A DNA stretch of 64,000 bases from Oscillospiraceae bacterium (GCA_015063845.1 SVTJ01000002.1:124001-188000), one strand, 5' to 3'; numbered from the stretch's first letter, positions 49,351 through 57,015 are shown. Made by a program: numbers and translations. Notes: generated from the sequence alone by a model not told the origin.

Positions 49351-50520
49351 TTATGCGTTTTCGGGAAGCTCTATCTCTATCTCGTGACCGAGCGCGGCGG
49401 ACTTAACAATACCGTCTATAATAGCCTGATTGTAAAGTATTTCATCTGAAGAGATGGGTGCCTTTTCACCTTCCTTTATAGCATCAAGGAAGGAGCGTAT
49501 TTTATAGTAGAAGTTGCTCTCCTTGTTTTCCTCAAGCAGCGGTATCTCCGTAACGACACCCTTACCTGCTATTTCGTGATATACCTTGAGAGGTGCGCTG
49601 ATCGTTCCGTTCCATGATCCGGATGAAGGAATACGGAGAGAGCCCTTTGTGCCCATAATGATCGTATCTCCCGTTGTATTCAGGTGCATAGCCCAGGATA
49701 TACGGAAATCAAGCATAATGCCGCCCTCAAGACGAATAAATCCGGCAGCGAAATCGTCAACTCCAAACAGCTCTGCATAGCTTTCGGGCTTGCCCTCGGA
49801 TCTCCAATATTCGGGATTCTTACCAAAGAAATCCGAAACGTATCCGGTTACGGTCAAGGGCTTCGGATAGCCGATGGCGTTTAGCACCAAGTCGAGAGAA
49901 TAGCATCCAATGTCTCCCATTGCGCCGATGCCGCCCGTTTCTTTCTCAATAAACGTAGTTCCGTAAGGTGTAGGAATACCGCGTCTGCGACCGCCACCGG
50001 TCTGAATATAGTAGATCCTTCCAAGTGTGCCTGACTCGCAGATCTTCTTGATCATCTTCATATTTGCATTGAATCTTGGCTGGAAGCCAATGGAAAGCAC
50101 CTTTCCGCTTGCCTTTTCCGCCTTGCGGATCTCAATAGCCTCCTCGGTAGTAACGCACATAGGCTTTTCAAGAAGTACGTTTACTCCCTTGTTGAGTGCG
50201 TAAATAGTACATTCAGCGTGAGTGCAATTGTACGTACAAATACTCACGGCATCAAGCTCCTCGTTATCCAGCATATCCGCGTGAGAAGGATAGCATCTTC
50301 CATCTATACCGTACTTTTGGGCAAATGCCTCGGCTTTTCCCGGAATAAGATCAGCAAATGCCACGACCTCAACATCGGGCATTTTAAGATACTCTTTCAT
50401 ATGCGCCTTTGCTATCCAGCCGCATCCTATGATGCCGACCTTTAGCTTAACACTGGTGTCTATCTCCTTAACCTCTTGATTTGTTTTAAACTCGTCGAGA
50501 ATGCTTTTGCTTTCTGCCAT
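49351..50520 (-). CDS. Gfo/Idh/MocA family dehydrogenase heading the isomerase operon
   Basis: 389 residues, with an extra ~25-residue polar N-terminus before the Rossmann domain. Dinucleotide loop GCGWIAKAHM, LEKPMCVT with the catalytic Lys, and GGIGAMGDIGCYSLDLVL, where Tyr-Ser takes the place of the more usual His. It is the first gene of the minus-strand operon (dehydrogenase, isomerase 2, isomerase 1, dehydrogenase B). An AAAGGAGATT site precedes the ATG. Probably controlled by the divergent AraC protein. Confidence 0.9.
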   Translation of the reverse strand: MAESKSILDEFKTNQEVKEIDTSVKLKVGIIGCGWIAKAHMKEYLKMPDVEVVAFADLIPGKAEAFAQKYGIDGRCYPSHADMLDNEELDAVSICTYNCTHAECTIYALNKGVNVLLEKPMCVTTEEAIEIRKAEKASGKVLSIGFQPRFNANMKMIKKICESGTLGRIYYIQTGGGRRRGIPTPYGTTFIEKETGGIGAMGDIGCYSLDLVLNAIGYPKPLTVTGYVSDFFGKNPEYWRSEGKPESYAELFGVDDFAAGFIRLEGGIMLDFRISWAMHLNTTGDTIIMGTKGSLRIPSSGSWNGTISAPLKVYHEIAGKGVVTEIPLLEENKESNFYYKIRSFLDAIKEGEKAPISSDEILYNQAIIDGIVKSAALGHEIEIELPENA

Positions 50521-50539
50521 AATAAAATCTCCTTTTCAT

Positions 50540-50637
50540 ATATTGACATACAAAATTATATATGTTACAATAAGTATAGCACAAAAATTGACACTATTCA
50601 TTAGATATATTGCCATATTTTATTAAAATATTGACAT
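50540..50637. promoter_or_regulatory. Divergent control region with repeated ATTGACA elements
   Basis: The 10-mer ATATTGACAT occurs at 50540-50549 and 50628-50637, and a shorter copy ATTGACA at 50587-50593, spaced about 43-45 bases. The first is also part of a plus-strand promoter TTGACA (50543-50548), 17 bases, TACAAT (50566-50571) for the AraC gene. Toward the isomerase operon only weak promoters are visible (TATACT on the minus strand at 50578-50573; TTGTGC with TATAAT at 50584-50555), consistent with need for an activator. Confidence 0.5.
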
Positions 50638-50663
50638 TTTTGTTTTTAAGGAGATAGCAGAAT

Positions 50664-51509
50664 ATGCATAGCCAACACATCGTACCCAATATATCTCAAG
50701 TTCCTATAAAGGTATCCCATTGGCGAACGTATTCCACGAAAAGGCTTTCCCGTCTTCATTATCACAGCGAGGCTGAGCTGCTTGCATGCAGAGGGGGAGT
50801 AATTGGCGTGGTCGTAAATAATGTAAAGCATTATGTATACGACGGAGAGGTGATATTCATAAATTCAAGAGTTCCTCACGAAACCTTTTCTGAGATAAAA
50901 GGATCTAAAAATATGTATATTCAATTTAGAATAGAAGACTTTTTGCCAAGCCATTCAGAAGAAATCGCTAAATACCTTGCGTATCTCAGACGAAACACCA
51001 CAAAAACGGTGCATATCATAAAAAACCCCGCCGTTTTTAACGCGATGTGCGCAATTCTTGACGAATGCAAGCAAAACAATCTGGGTAGCACCAATATGAT
51101 ATATGCCAATATGCATATAATATGCGGAATGCTGTCACGTGATAATGTTTTTCTTGATTACACCAAAACAGACGTGCAATCACTACAAAAGCTTTTGCCG
51201 TCCTTTAACTACATTGAAAATAATTATTCAAATGATATTTCTCTTGAAGAAATCAGCGCCATCGCGGGGTTCAACAAGCATTATTTCTGTAGACTTTTTA
51301 AAAAAGAGTGTGGTATAGGATTTTCAGAATACCTAAATCTTGTACGCGTCTTTAAAGCGCAAAAGATGCTAAAAAACACCAATAAAACTATTATTGAGAT
51401 TGCCTTTGACACAGGCTTTTCGTCGATATCACATTTCAATCGTGTTTTTAAAAAGCATATCGGATGTACCCCCACAATATACAGAAGGGCCGCAAATTTC
51501 AATACATAA
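50664..51509 (+). CDS. AraC family transcriptional regulator (isomerase operon)
   Basis: 281 residues. A cupin-type N-terminal domain (about 20-90) has HYHSEAELLACRGGVIGVVV and GEVIFINSRVPHE, and a C-terminal double helix-turn-helix (about 175-278) has ISLEEISAIAGFNKHYFCRLF and IAFDTGFSSISHFNRVF (quoted only in part). It is divergent from the dehydrogenase/isomerase operon and so its probable regulator. It shares little with the first AraC protein beyond the family pattern, so the two may answer different signals. The ribosome site AAGGAGAT is fourteen bases upstream. Confidence 0.88.
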   Translation: MHSQHIVPNISQVPIKVSHWRTYSTKRLSRLHYHSEAELLACRGGVIGVVVNNVKHYVYDGEVIFINSRVPHETFSEIKGSKNMYIQFRIEDFLPSHSEEIAKYLAYLRRNTTKTVHIIKNPAVFNAMCAILDECKQNNLGSTNMIYANMHIICGMLSRDNVFLDYTKTDVQSLQKLLPSFNYIENNYSNDISLEEISAIAGFNKHYFCRLFKKECGIGFSEYLNLVRVFKAQKMLKNTNKTIIEIAFDTGFSSISHFNRVFKKHIGCTPTIYRRAANFNT

Positions 51510-51601
51510 ACTCTGTCCCACAGGTAACAAGCAACAGAAGAGACGGCTATGTGTGTGTATTAAAAAACGATCTTATAAAAATTCTTCCTATACGTAAAAA
51601 A

Positions 51602-51650
51602 TTGGACACATCACTTAGGTAAACCCTAAAATGATGTGTCCAACTTTTTA
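51602..51650. terminator. Interspersed hairpin terminator, copy 3
   Basis: TTGGACACATCA (51602-51613) pairs with TGATGTGTCCAA (51632-51643), then CTTTTTA. The loop also contains an internal TTAGGTAAACCCTAA hairpin. Confidence 0.85.
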
Positions 51651-51652
51651 TG

Positions 51653-51758
51653 AAAGTTTTTGCGGAGCTTTTTTCAAAAAGCGACCCGCGTCCTATTACT
51701 TAGAAGCCTCTTCGATAGCAACTGCAACTGCTACAGTCATACCAACCATGGGGTTGTT
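51653..51758. repeat. Direct repeat of 53908-54016 region (3' end of the GGGtGRT gene)
   Basis: From AAAGTTTTTGCGGAGC to the end of the first coding tail this stretch is nearly identical to the sequence downstream of and in the 3' end of the intact gene, offset 2,258 bases. Only two or three differences are seen. With its partner it brackets the Sel1 gene and the recombinase-like relic. Confidence 0.85.
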
Positions 51759-51854
51759 TTACTTCGAAGCTTCCTCAATAGCAACAGCTACTGCTACCGT
51801 CATTCCTACCATAGGATTGTTACCAGCGCCGATGAGACCCATCATCTCAACACG
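51696..51854 (-). pseudogene. Two tandem C-terminal tails of a GGGtGRT gene
   Basis: On the minus strand 51854-51759 encodes VEMMGLIGAGNNPMVGM and on to EEASK-stop, the last 31 residues of the intact protein at 53954, with several synonymous changes. Directly after its stop codon, 51758-51696 encodes the last 20 residues again (NNPMVGM to EEASK-stop), now almost identical in DNA to the intact gene. Neither has a start. The first tail comes from a diverged paralogue, the second is a recent copy. Confidence 0.85.
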
Positions 51855-52141
51855 TTAGACCCATCATTGACACATGTTGGTGTGATAAAGCCTTATAAAA
51901 CCTAGCTTTTACATTGCAAAATCATATTCGCCGAACACATCATATTCAATTTTCCTGAAAACATTATATCGCGTTTTGATGTCGCCGTAAATGATGTGGC
52001 TAAAGAGTTTGCGGAAAGGTTGCGATTGACTAAGTGAAATAGGATGGCTATGATTTTCAAGATGCATAGAAAACAGTTTGTGAAAATACTGTAAATACTT
52101 AACATATCACACATTTTTTGAAATGTAATAGTATAATTGCT
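51855..52141. other. AT-rich non-coding stretch with an unassigned open tail
   Basis: No gene with a start and ribosome site. A plus-strand open stretch at 51906-52037 (43 codons) reads like the end of a protein, with FPENIISRFDVAVNDVAKEF and a final LRLTK before TGA. I do not recognise it. It may be a further relic, in keeping with the broken genes on either side. Confidence 0.35.
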
Positions 52142-52148
52142 TTTCGGG

Positions 52149-52177
52149 TTGAAAAGCAACAAGTTATATGGTATAAT
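52149..52177 (+). promoter_or_regulatory. Promoter of the Sel1-repeat gene
   Basis: TTGAAA (52149-52154), 17 bases, TATAAT (52172-52177). Confidence 0.75.
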
Positions 52178-52231
52178 AAAAACAGATTTTTTGTTCTAAT
52201 AGTAATACAATGTTTAGAGAGGAAAACAAGG

Positions 52232-53635
52232 ATGATAAAATTATTTGAAAAAAATTCAAATACGACTTTGAAAAAAATTATTAAACTAGCTAATAAAGGC
52301 AAAGTGGATGCTCAGCTTCAACTAGGTAATTATTATTTTGAAAGTCAGAACATAGAACAATCGTATGAGGATGCAGTAAAGTGGTATCGTAGGGCAGCAG
52401 AGCAAGGGTATGCCCCAGCCCAGCTAAAATTAGGGGGGTGTTATGTGAACGCTCGAGGCGTGGAAAAATCATTAGAAAAAGGCATTGAATGGTGTCGAAG
52501 AGCGGCAAATCAAGAGTATGCTCCTGCCCAACATGAGTTGGGATACTGCTATGCAAATGGACAAGGTGTAGCACAATCGTACGCAGAAGCAATAAAATGG
52601 TATCGTAAAGCAGCAGAGAAAGGATATGCACCGGCACAGCACGAACTAGGATTCTATTACGATCTTGGACGTGTCGTCGAACAGTCATATGAAGAAGCAA
52701 TAAAATGGTACCGTAAAGCTGCAGAACAGGGATATGATAGATCACAACATAATTTAGGGTATAGTTATGAGAATGGAGAAGGTGTAAAACAGTCATATGA
52801 GGAAGCCGCAAAGTGGTATCGCAAAGCAGCGGAGCAAGGCTCTGCCGCATCACAATATAATTTGGGAAATTGTTATTATTACGGTAGAGGTGTACCTTTG
52901 TCGAGAAAAATGGCAATAAAGTGGTGGAGAAAGGCTGAGGAGCAGGGTATTATGAAAGCACGTGATGCGCTTCTTAGTGACCAATATTATTTTCCTTCAC
53001 TTACAGAAAGCGATGAGGCATTTAATGAAACTATGTGTCTTAGATGTAATAGAATTTTGAATTATGGTAATATAGTATGCCCTCATTGTGGTATGATACA
53101 AGATACCAATTTGAAGATAATGATTAAGGATTATCAAAACATTTATGAACATTTGCATATCGTTGGTAAAGTTAGCTTGGAAGATTGTCCTTATGATTTT
53201 AGTCAAGCTGTAGAACTTAAACGAAGCGGAAGATATATTGAAGCAAATAGATTTTACATTGATTTATATAAAAAAACAAATGTGATATACATAGATATGG
53301 CACTTGGATGGTATAAAGTATTAGCCAGCGGAGGTGCTCCTTCGCGAGCTCTCAATTTGCTTTCACGCACACTAAAACCCCTTCGTGAAAAAAACGATAT
53401 TTATACACCTGAACAAATATTGCACTTTTATGAGTTGATATTTAGAATAGAGGGAATTGGTGACTGTGAATTGAATGAATATTTAGCAGCTATTTCAGGT
53501 AACTCCAATTATACATTTGATGAAAATAAAATAGATGTTGTTTGTCAAAAAGGAAAATACATGGATGTAGTAGAAGATTTAAAAGTAGGAGATCCTAGAT
53601 TATATAGAACAATATTTAATATTTGTAATTCCTAA
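52232..53635 (+). CDS. Sel1-repeat protein with zinc ribbon
   Basis: The start is the ATG at 52232, after GAGAGG; the longer frame upstream covers the promoter. 467 residues. Six 36-residue Sel1 repeats (about 27-245) with the AEQGYAPAQ-LG-CY-G-GV pattern and WYRKAAEQG helices are followed by a CLRCN-(x)n-CPHCG zinc ribbon (about 270-290) and a helical C-terminal region (about 300-467) of unknown type. Sel1 solenoids mediate protein-protein contacts. It is clearly more AT-rich than its surroundings and lies between gene relics and repeats, so it is probably a horizontally acquired cargo gene. No signal peptide. Confidence 0.85.
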   Translation: MIKLFEKNSNTTLKKIIKLANKGKVDAQLQLGNYYFESQNIEQSYEDAVKWYRRAAEQGYAPAQLKLGGCYVNARGVEKSLEKGIEWCRRAANQEYAPAQHELGYCYANGQGVAQSYAEAIKWYRKAAEKGYAPAQHELGFYYDLGRVVEQSYEEAIKWYRKAAEQGYDRSQHNLGYSYENGEGVKQSYEEAAKWYRKAAEQGSAASQYNLGNCYYYGRGVPLSRKMAIKWWRKAEEQGIMKARDALLSDQYYFPSLTESDEAFNETMCLRCNRILNYGNIVCPHCGMIQDTNLKIMIKDYQNIYEHLHIVGKVSLEDCPYDFSQAVELKRSGRYIEANRFYIDLYKKTNVIYIDMALGWYKVLASGGAPSRALNLLSRTLKPLREKNDIYTPEQILHFYELIFRIEGIGDCELNEYLAAISGNSNYTFDENKIDVVCQKGKYMDVVEDLKVGDPRLYRTIFNICNS

Positions 53636-53677
53636 TAACACAGGGAACGGTTCTGTGTGTTCTGCTTACGAGGTGCT

Positions 53678-53850
53678 TCAATCGTACATATGTTTAAGTT
53701 CTCGCTTATACTTATAATAGTATTCCTAGAGCAGCCGCAGAGCTTAATGACGTCGGTGTCGTCAAGTGAGCCGCCAAAGTCTTTGCTGCGCTTCTGGATA
53801 ATGGCTTTGTGGTCAATTGACTTCTTGGTAGTGAGTGTGGCGCCTTTATA
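53678..53850 (-). pseudogene. Serine-recombinase-like C-terminal relic with frameshift
   Basis: The minus strand encodes KGATLTTKKSIDHKAIIQKR, then SKDFGGSLDDTDVIKLCGCS and RNT, a pattern like the tail of small serine recombinases/resolvases of Firmicutes, which end in a helix-turn-helix with RNTYYKYKREL. After RNT the frame is lost, but a one-base shift restores YYKYKRELKHMYD and a stop at 53680-53678. The N-terminal catalytic part is absent. The similarity is recalled, not searched. Confidence 0.55.
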
Positions 53851-53858
53851 AAAATAAA

Positions 53859-53906
53859 TTAGACACATCATGATGGATTTCTCCAAAATGATGTGTCCAA
53901 TTTTTT
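53859..53906. terminator. Interspersed hairpin terminator, copy 4
   Basis: TTAGACACATCA (53859-53870) pairs with TGATGTGTCCAA (53889-53900), one mismatch, then TTTTTTATT. It follows the 3' end of the GGGtGRT gene on the minus strand. Confidence 0.8.
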
Positions 53907-53953
53907 ATTTAAAGTTTTTGCGGAGCTTTTTTCAAAAAGCGACCCGCGTCCTA

Positions 53954-54952
53954 TTACTTAGAAGCCTCTTCGATAGCAACTGCAACTGCGACCGTCATAC
54001 CAACCATGGGGTTGTTACCAGCGCCGATGAGTCCCATCATCTCTACGTGAGCGGGAACAGAGGAAGAGCCTGCGAACTGTGCGTCGCCGTGCATACGTCC
54101 CATAGTATCTGTCATACCATAGGAAGCAGGGCCTGCTGCCATATTGTCGGGGTGAAGTGTACGACCTGTACCGCCGCCCGATGCAACAGAGAAGTACTTA
54201 ACGCCGTTCTCGTTACACCACTTCTTGTATGTTCCTGCAACGGGGTGTTGGAAGCGAGTGGGGTTAGTGGAGTTACCAGTGATGGAAACGCCAACGTTCT
54301 CAAGTCTCATTATAGCAACGCCCTCGGGAACGCTGTCGGAGCCGTAGCACTTAACCTTAGCTCTGTCGCCGTTGGAGTAAGCGGTCTCCTTGATGACCTT
54401 AACTTCCTCAGTGTAAGGATCAAACTCGGTCTGAACGTAGGTAAAGCCGTTGATTCTGGAGATGATCATAGCTGCGTCCTTGCCAAGACCGTTGAGTATT
54501 ACGCGAAGGGGCTTAACTCTTACCTTGTTAGCGTTAAGCGCGATCTTGATTGCGCCCTCAGCAGCTGCGAAGGACTCGTGACCTGCGAGGAAGCAGAAGC
54601 ACTCTGTCTCCTCGGAGAGGAGCATAGAGCCGAGGTTGCCGTGACCGAGACCAACCTTACGGTTCTCAGCAACGGAGCCGGGGATACAGAAGGACTGAAG
54701 TCCGATACCGATAGCGGCAGCGGCGTCAGCAGCCTTTGTGCAGCCCTTCTTGATTGCGATAGCTGCGCCGACAGTGTATGCCCACTTAGCGTTCTCGAAC
54801 GCGATAGGCTGTGTCTCTTCAACTATCTTGTAGGGGTTGATGCCCTTAGCATCGCAGATCTCCTTGCACTCGTCGATGGAGGAGATGCCGTATTCCTTAA
54901 GTACGCCGAGGATCTTAGCCTCGCGTCTCTCATAACCTTCAAAATGTGCCAT
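53954..54952 (-). CDS. GGGtGRT protein
   Basis: The start is the ATG at 54952 with AAGGAGGA upstream. 332 residues containing the name-giving motif SGGGTGRTLHP (about 275-285). Other conserved features are the N-terminal FEGYERREAKILGVLKEYG, the Gly/Ala-rich KWAYTVGAAIAIKKG, and CFCFLAGHESFAAAEG. It is a cytoplasmic protein with no known activity, almost always encoded next to an IscU-like scaffold in anaerobic Firmicutes, as here (18-base gap). A role in iron-sulfur or selenium/sulfur metabolism is guessed from that partner. Its 3' end has been copied to 51696-51758. Confidence 0.88.
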   Translation of the reverse strand: MAHFEGYERREAKILGVLKEYGISSIDECKEICDAKGINPYKIVEETQPIAFENAKWAYTVGAAIAIKKGCTKAADAAAAIGIGLQSFCIPGSVAENRKVGLGHGNLGSMLLSEETECFCFLAGHESFAAAEGAIKIALNANKVRVKPLRVILNGLGKDAAMIISRINGFTYVQTEFDPYTEEVKVIKETAYSNGDRAKVKCYGSDSVPEGVAIMRLENVGVSITGNSTNPTRFQHPVAGTYKKWCNENGVKYFSVASGGGTGRTLHPDNMAAGPASYGMTDTMGRMHGDAQFAGSSSVPAHVEMMGLIGAGNNPMVGMTVAVAVAIEEASK

Positions 54953-54970
54953 TATTCGTTCCTCCTTCAA

Positions 54971-55687
54971 TTACTGCTTGCGGGGGTCGATGTACTTAAC
55001 AGCGTCAGCAAATCTGCCGTATGTACCCATCGACTTTGCGTATGCTTCGTTAGGCTCCATGCCCTTCTTGATGAAGTCGGTCATCTTGCCAAGGGAAACG
55101 AACTCGTAGCCGATAACCTGATCGTTCTCGTCGAGAGCCATTCTTGTGCAGTAGCCCTCGGTCATCTCAAGGTATCTTACGCCCTTTGCCTTTGTACCGT
55201 ACATAGTACCAACCATACTTCTCTCGCCCTTGCCGAGGTCTTCCATACCTGCGCCGATAACGAGACCGCCCTCGGAGAAAGCAGACTGGCTACGACCGTA
55301 AACGATCTGGAGGAAGAGCTCTCTCATAGCTGTGTTGATAGCGTCACAAACAAGGTCTGTGTTAAGAGCTTCGAGGAGTGTCTTACCGGGAAGGATCTCA
55401 GCAGCCATAGCTGCGGAGTGTGTCATACCCGAGCAACCGATGGTCTCAACGAGAGCTTCCTCGATGATACCGTTCTTTACGTTGAGGGAAAGCTTACAAG
55501 CTCCCTGCTGGGGTGCGCACCAGCCCACACCGTGGGTGTATGCGGAAATGTCTGTGATCTGCTTTGCCTGGACCCACTTGCCCTCTTCGGGAATGGGAGC
55601 GGGACCGTGATCGGGGCCCTTTGCAACGACGCACATCTTCTCAACTTCTGCGCTCATTGCATATTCGCAAGAAAATTCTTTGCTCAT
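54971..55687 (-). CDS. IscU-like iron-sulfur scaffold protein (GGGtGRT partner)
   Basis: 238 residues. The central region resembles an IscU/NifU N-terminal fold: YTHGVGWCAPQQGACKL with two Cys (about 57 and 64), and VETIGCSGMTHSAAMAAEIL with the Cys that corresponds to a scaffold ligand (about 85). It differs from classical IscU by a longer C-terminus (about 150-238) of unknown fold with GTYGRFADAVKYIDP at its end. It should assemble or carry an Fe-S cluster for a dedicated client, probably with the GGGtGRT protein downstream. AAAGGAGAT precedes the start. Confidence 0.85.
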   Translation of the reverse strand: MSKEFSCEYAMSAEVEKMCVVAKGPDHGPAPIPEEGKWVQAKQITDISAYTHGVGWCAPQQGACKLSLNVKNGIIEEALVETIGCSGMTHSAAMAAEILPGKTLLEALNTDLVCDAINTAMRELFLQIVYGRSQSAFSEGGLVIGAGMEDLGKGERSMVGTMYGTKAKGVRYLEMTEGYCTRMALDENDQVIGYEFVSLGKMTDFIKKGMEPNEAYAKSMGTYGRFADAVKYIDPRKQ

Positions 55688-55725
55688 TTTTTATCTCCTT
55701 TAAAAAAATTTTAACTAAATTGATA

Positions 55726-56382
55726 TTAAAGCAATTCTTCTATTGCTTCTGCGTATATCTTTCCGATAAAGGCTCTGCCGTTTACGTTAGGATGAACACC
55801 GTCGACCGAGTAATAAAGTGGCTCGGGATTTTCCTTAAGCGCCTGTTCGAAATGCTCGTGGAGCGGAACGTATACGTCTGCATACTCGTCAGCAAGACCC
55901 TTTACGATCTTGATAACTCTGTCGAGCTCCTCTCTCATTTCGGGGAGAAATTTTGCTATCTCCTTGCGCGCTCCGACTTTAGTGTCCTCATCGAACAGAA
56001 AAGGGGAGAGTATCATTATCTTTGCGTTTGACTCTTTGCGTATGCGCTCGAGAATAGAGCGATAGTTCAGTTCAAGCTGAGCATCCGAGGTAGCTATCTT
56101 GTTGCCACTGTGGCGGTGCCAGATATCGTTGATGCCGATAAGTATTGAAATAATGTCGGGATCAAACGATAGCGCGTCGTTGTAAAATCTATCAAACAGC
56201 TGACTTGTGCGGTTTCCGCTGATGCCCTGATTGATAAACTCAAACTCTATCTCGGGATGAGCCGCAACCATATGCTCAGTGGCATATTTCGCATATCCCG
56301 GGCCTACGTCGTGATAGTTTCTTCTGTCTCTGCCTGCGTCGGTTATGCTATCGCCCTGAAATACTATCTTTACCTTTTTCAT
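55726..56382 (-). CDS. SGNH/GDSL-type hydrolase
   Basis: 218 residues, no signal peptide. Block I is FQGDSITDAG with the nucleophilic Ser, block II the Gly of NQGISGNRT, block III GINDIWHRH with the oxyanion Asn, block V DGVHPNVNG with the catalytic Asp-x-x-His. It hydrolyses an ester, often an acetyl group on a carbohydrate, in the cytoplasm. It starts six bases after the PduL stop and probably shares its promoter. The substrate is unknown. Confidence 0.92.
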   Translation of the reverse strand: MKKVKIVFQGDSITDAGRDRRNYHDVGPGYAKYATEHMVAAHPEIEFEFINQGISGNRTSQLFDRFYNDALSFDPDIISILIGINDIWHRHSGNKIATSDAQLELNYRSILERIRKESNAKIMILSPFLFDEDTKVGARKEIAKFLPEMREELDRVIKIVKGLADEYADVYVPLHEHFEQALKENPEPLYYSVDGVHPNVNGRAFIGKIYAEAIEELL

Positions 56383-56388
56383 TTTATA

Positions 56389-56958
56389 TTACTTTACGAT
56401 CTCGCCGTAAACTGCGCCAAATGCGCAAGCAGCGTTAGATTCATCTGTATCAATGTGCATAGCGAGAGCATAGGAATCGCTTACACGAACAACAACGTCA
56501 CCGAAAACGAGAGGACGAGCGGTATCGAGCTTAACGTTTACGATCTCCTTGTCCTTGACGCCGAAAGTAGCGGCATCTGCGGTCGTCATATGTATATGAC
56601 GCTTAGCGGCGATAACGCCTTCCTTTATCTCAACCTTTCCGCAAGGTCCTTCGATAACGCATCCGGGGCTGCCCGCAACGTCACCCGATTCTCTTACGGG
56701 AACGCCTGCAATACCGATAGTTCTCGCATCTGTGAGGGAGAGCTCAACCTGATCCGCGCTTCTCTCAGGACCGAGAATACTTGCCTTAAGCGAGCCCTTA
56801 GGACCGATAACAGTTACCTTTTCTTCGCAAGCGAACTGACCGGGCTGGCTAAGATCCTTCTTGTTTGTCAGAGCATGACCCTTTCCAAAGAGAACATCTA
56901 CTGTTTCTCTTGTGAGATGTACGTGTCTTGCTGACGTTTCAACCAAAAAATTTGCCAT
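56389..56958 (-). CDS. PduL-type phosphate acyltransferase
   Basis: 189 residues, with the two PduL domains: SARHVHLTRE near the start and KRHIHMTTAD in the second half provide the Zn-binding His residues, and GPKGSLKASILGP and SALAMHIDTDE-like segments follow the family. It interconverts acyl-CoA and acyl phosphate (acetyl or propionyl). There is no N-terminal encapsulation helix and no microcompartment shell gene in the window. It therefore more likely acts as a soluble housekeeping phosphotransacetylase, as in many clostridia lacking Pta. Its own promoter lies at 57016-57044. Confidence 0.92.
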   Translation of the reverse strand: MANFLVETSARHVHLTRETVDVLFGKGHALTNKKDLSQPGQFACEEKVTVIGPKGSLKASILGPERSADQVELSLTDARTIGIAGVPVRESGDVAGSPGCVIEGPCGKVEIKEGVIAAKRHIHMTTADAATFGVKDKEIVNVKLDTARPLVFGDVVVRVSDSYALAMHIDTDESNAACAFGAVYGEIVK

Positions 56959-57015
56959 TGTTTTTCACCTCTCTGAAGTATTTGAAATTTGATTGCAAAT
57001 AATTTCACAAATATA

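Noticed and set aside
51618..51905. Short plus-strand frames across the GGGtGRT tails with repeated SIATATATVIPT pattern
   Set aside because: They are antisense translations of two minus-strand gene tails; the repetition is due to the duplicated tails.
52310..52970. Tandem DNA repeats or CRISPR-like array
   Set aside because: The ~108-base periodicity is caused by Sel1 protein repeats within an open reading frame; the DNA units are not identical and have no spacers. No CRISPR array was seen elsewhere.
53870..55714. 614-codon plus-strand frame opposite the GGGtGRT and IscU-like genes
   Set aside because: It spans two well-supported genes on the other strand, is Val/Cys/Leu-rich as expected of an antisense shadow, and lacks a ribosome site.
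56389..56958. Bacterial microcompartment suggested by PduL
   Set aside because: No shell protein, no encapsulation peptide and no aldehyde dehydrogenase are in the window; PduL alone is common as a housekeeping enzyme.
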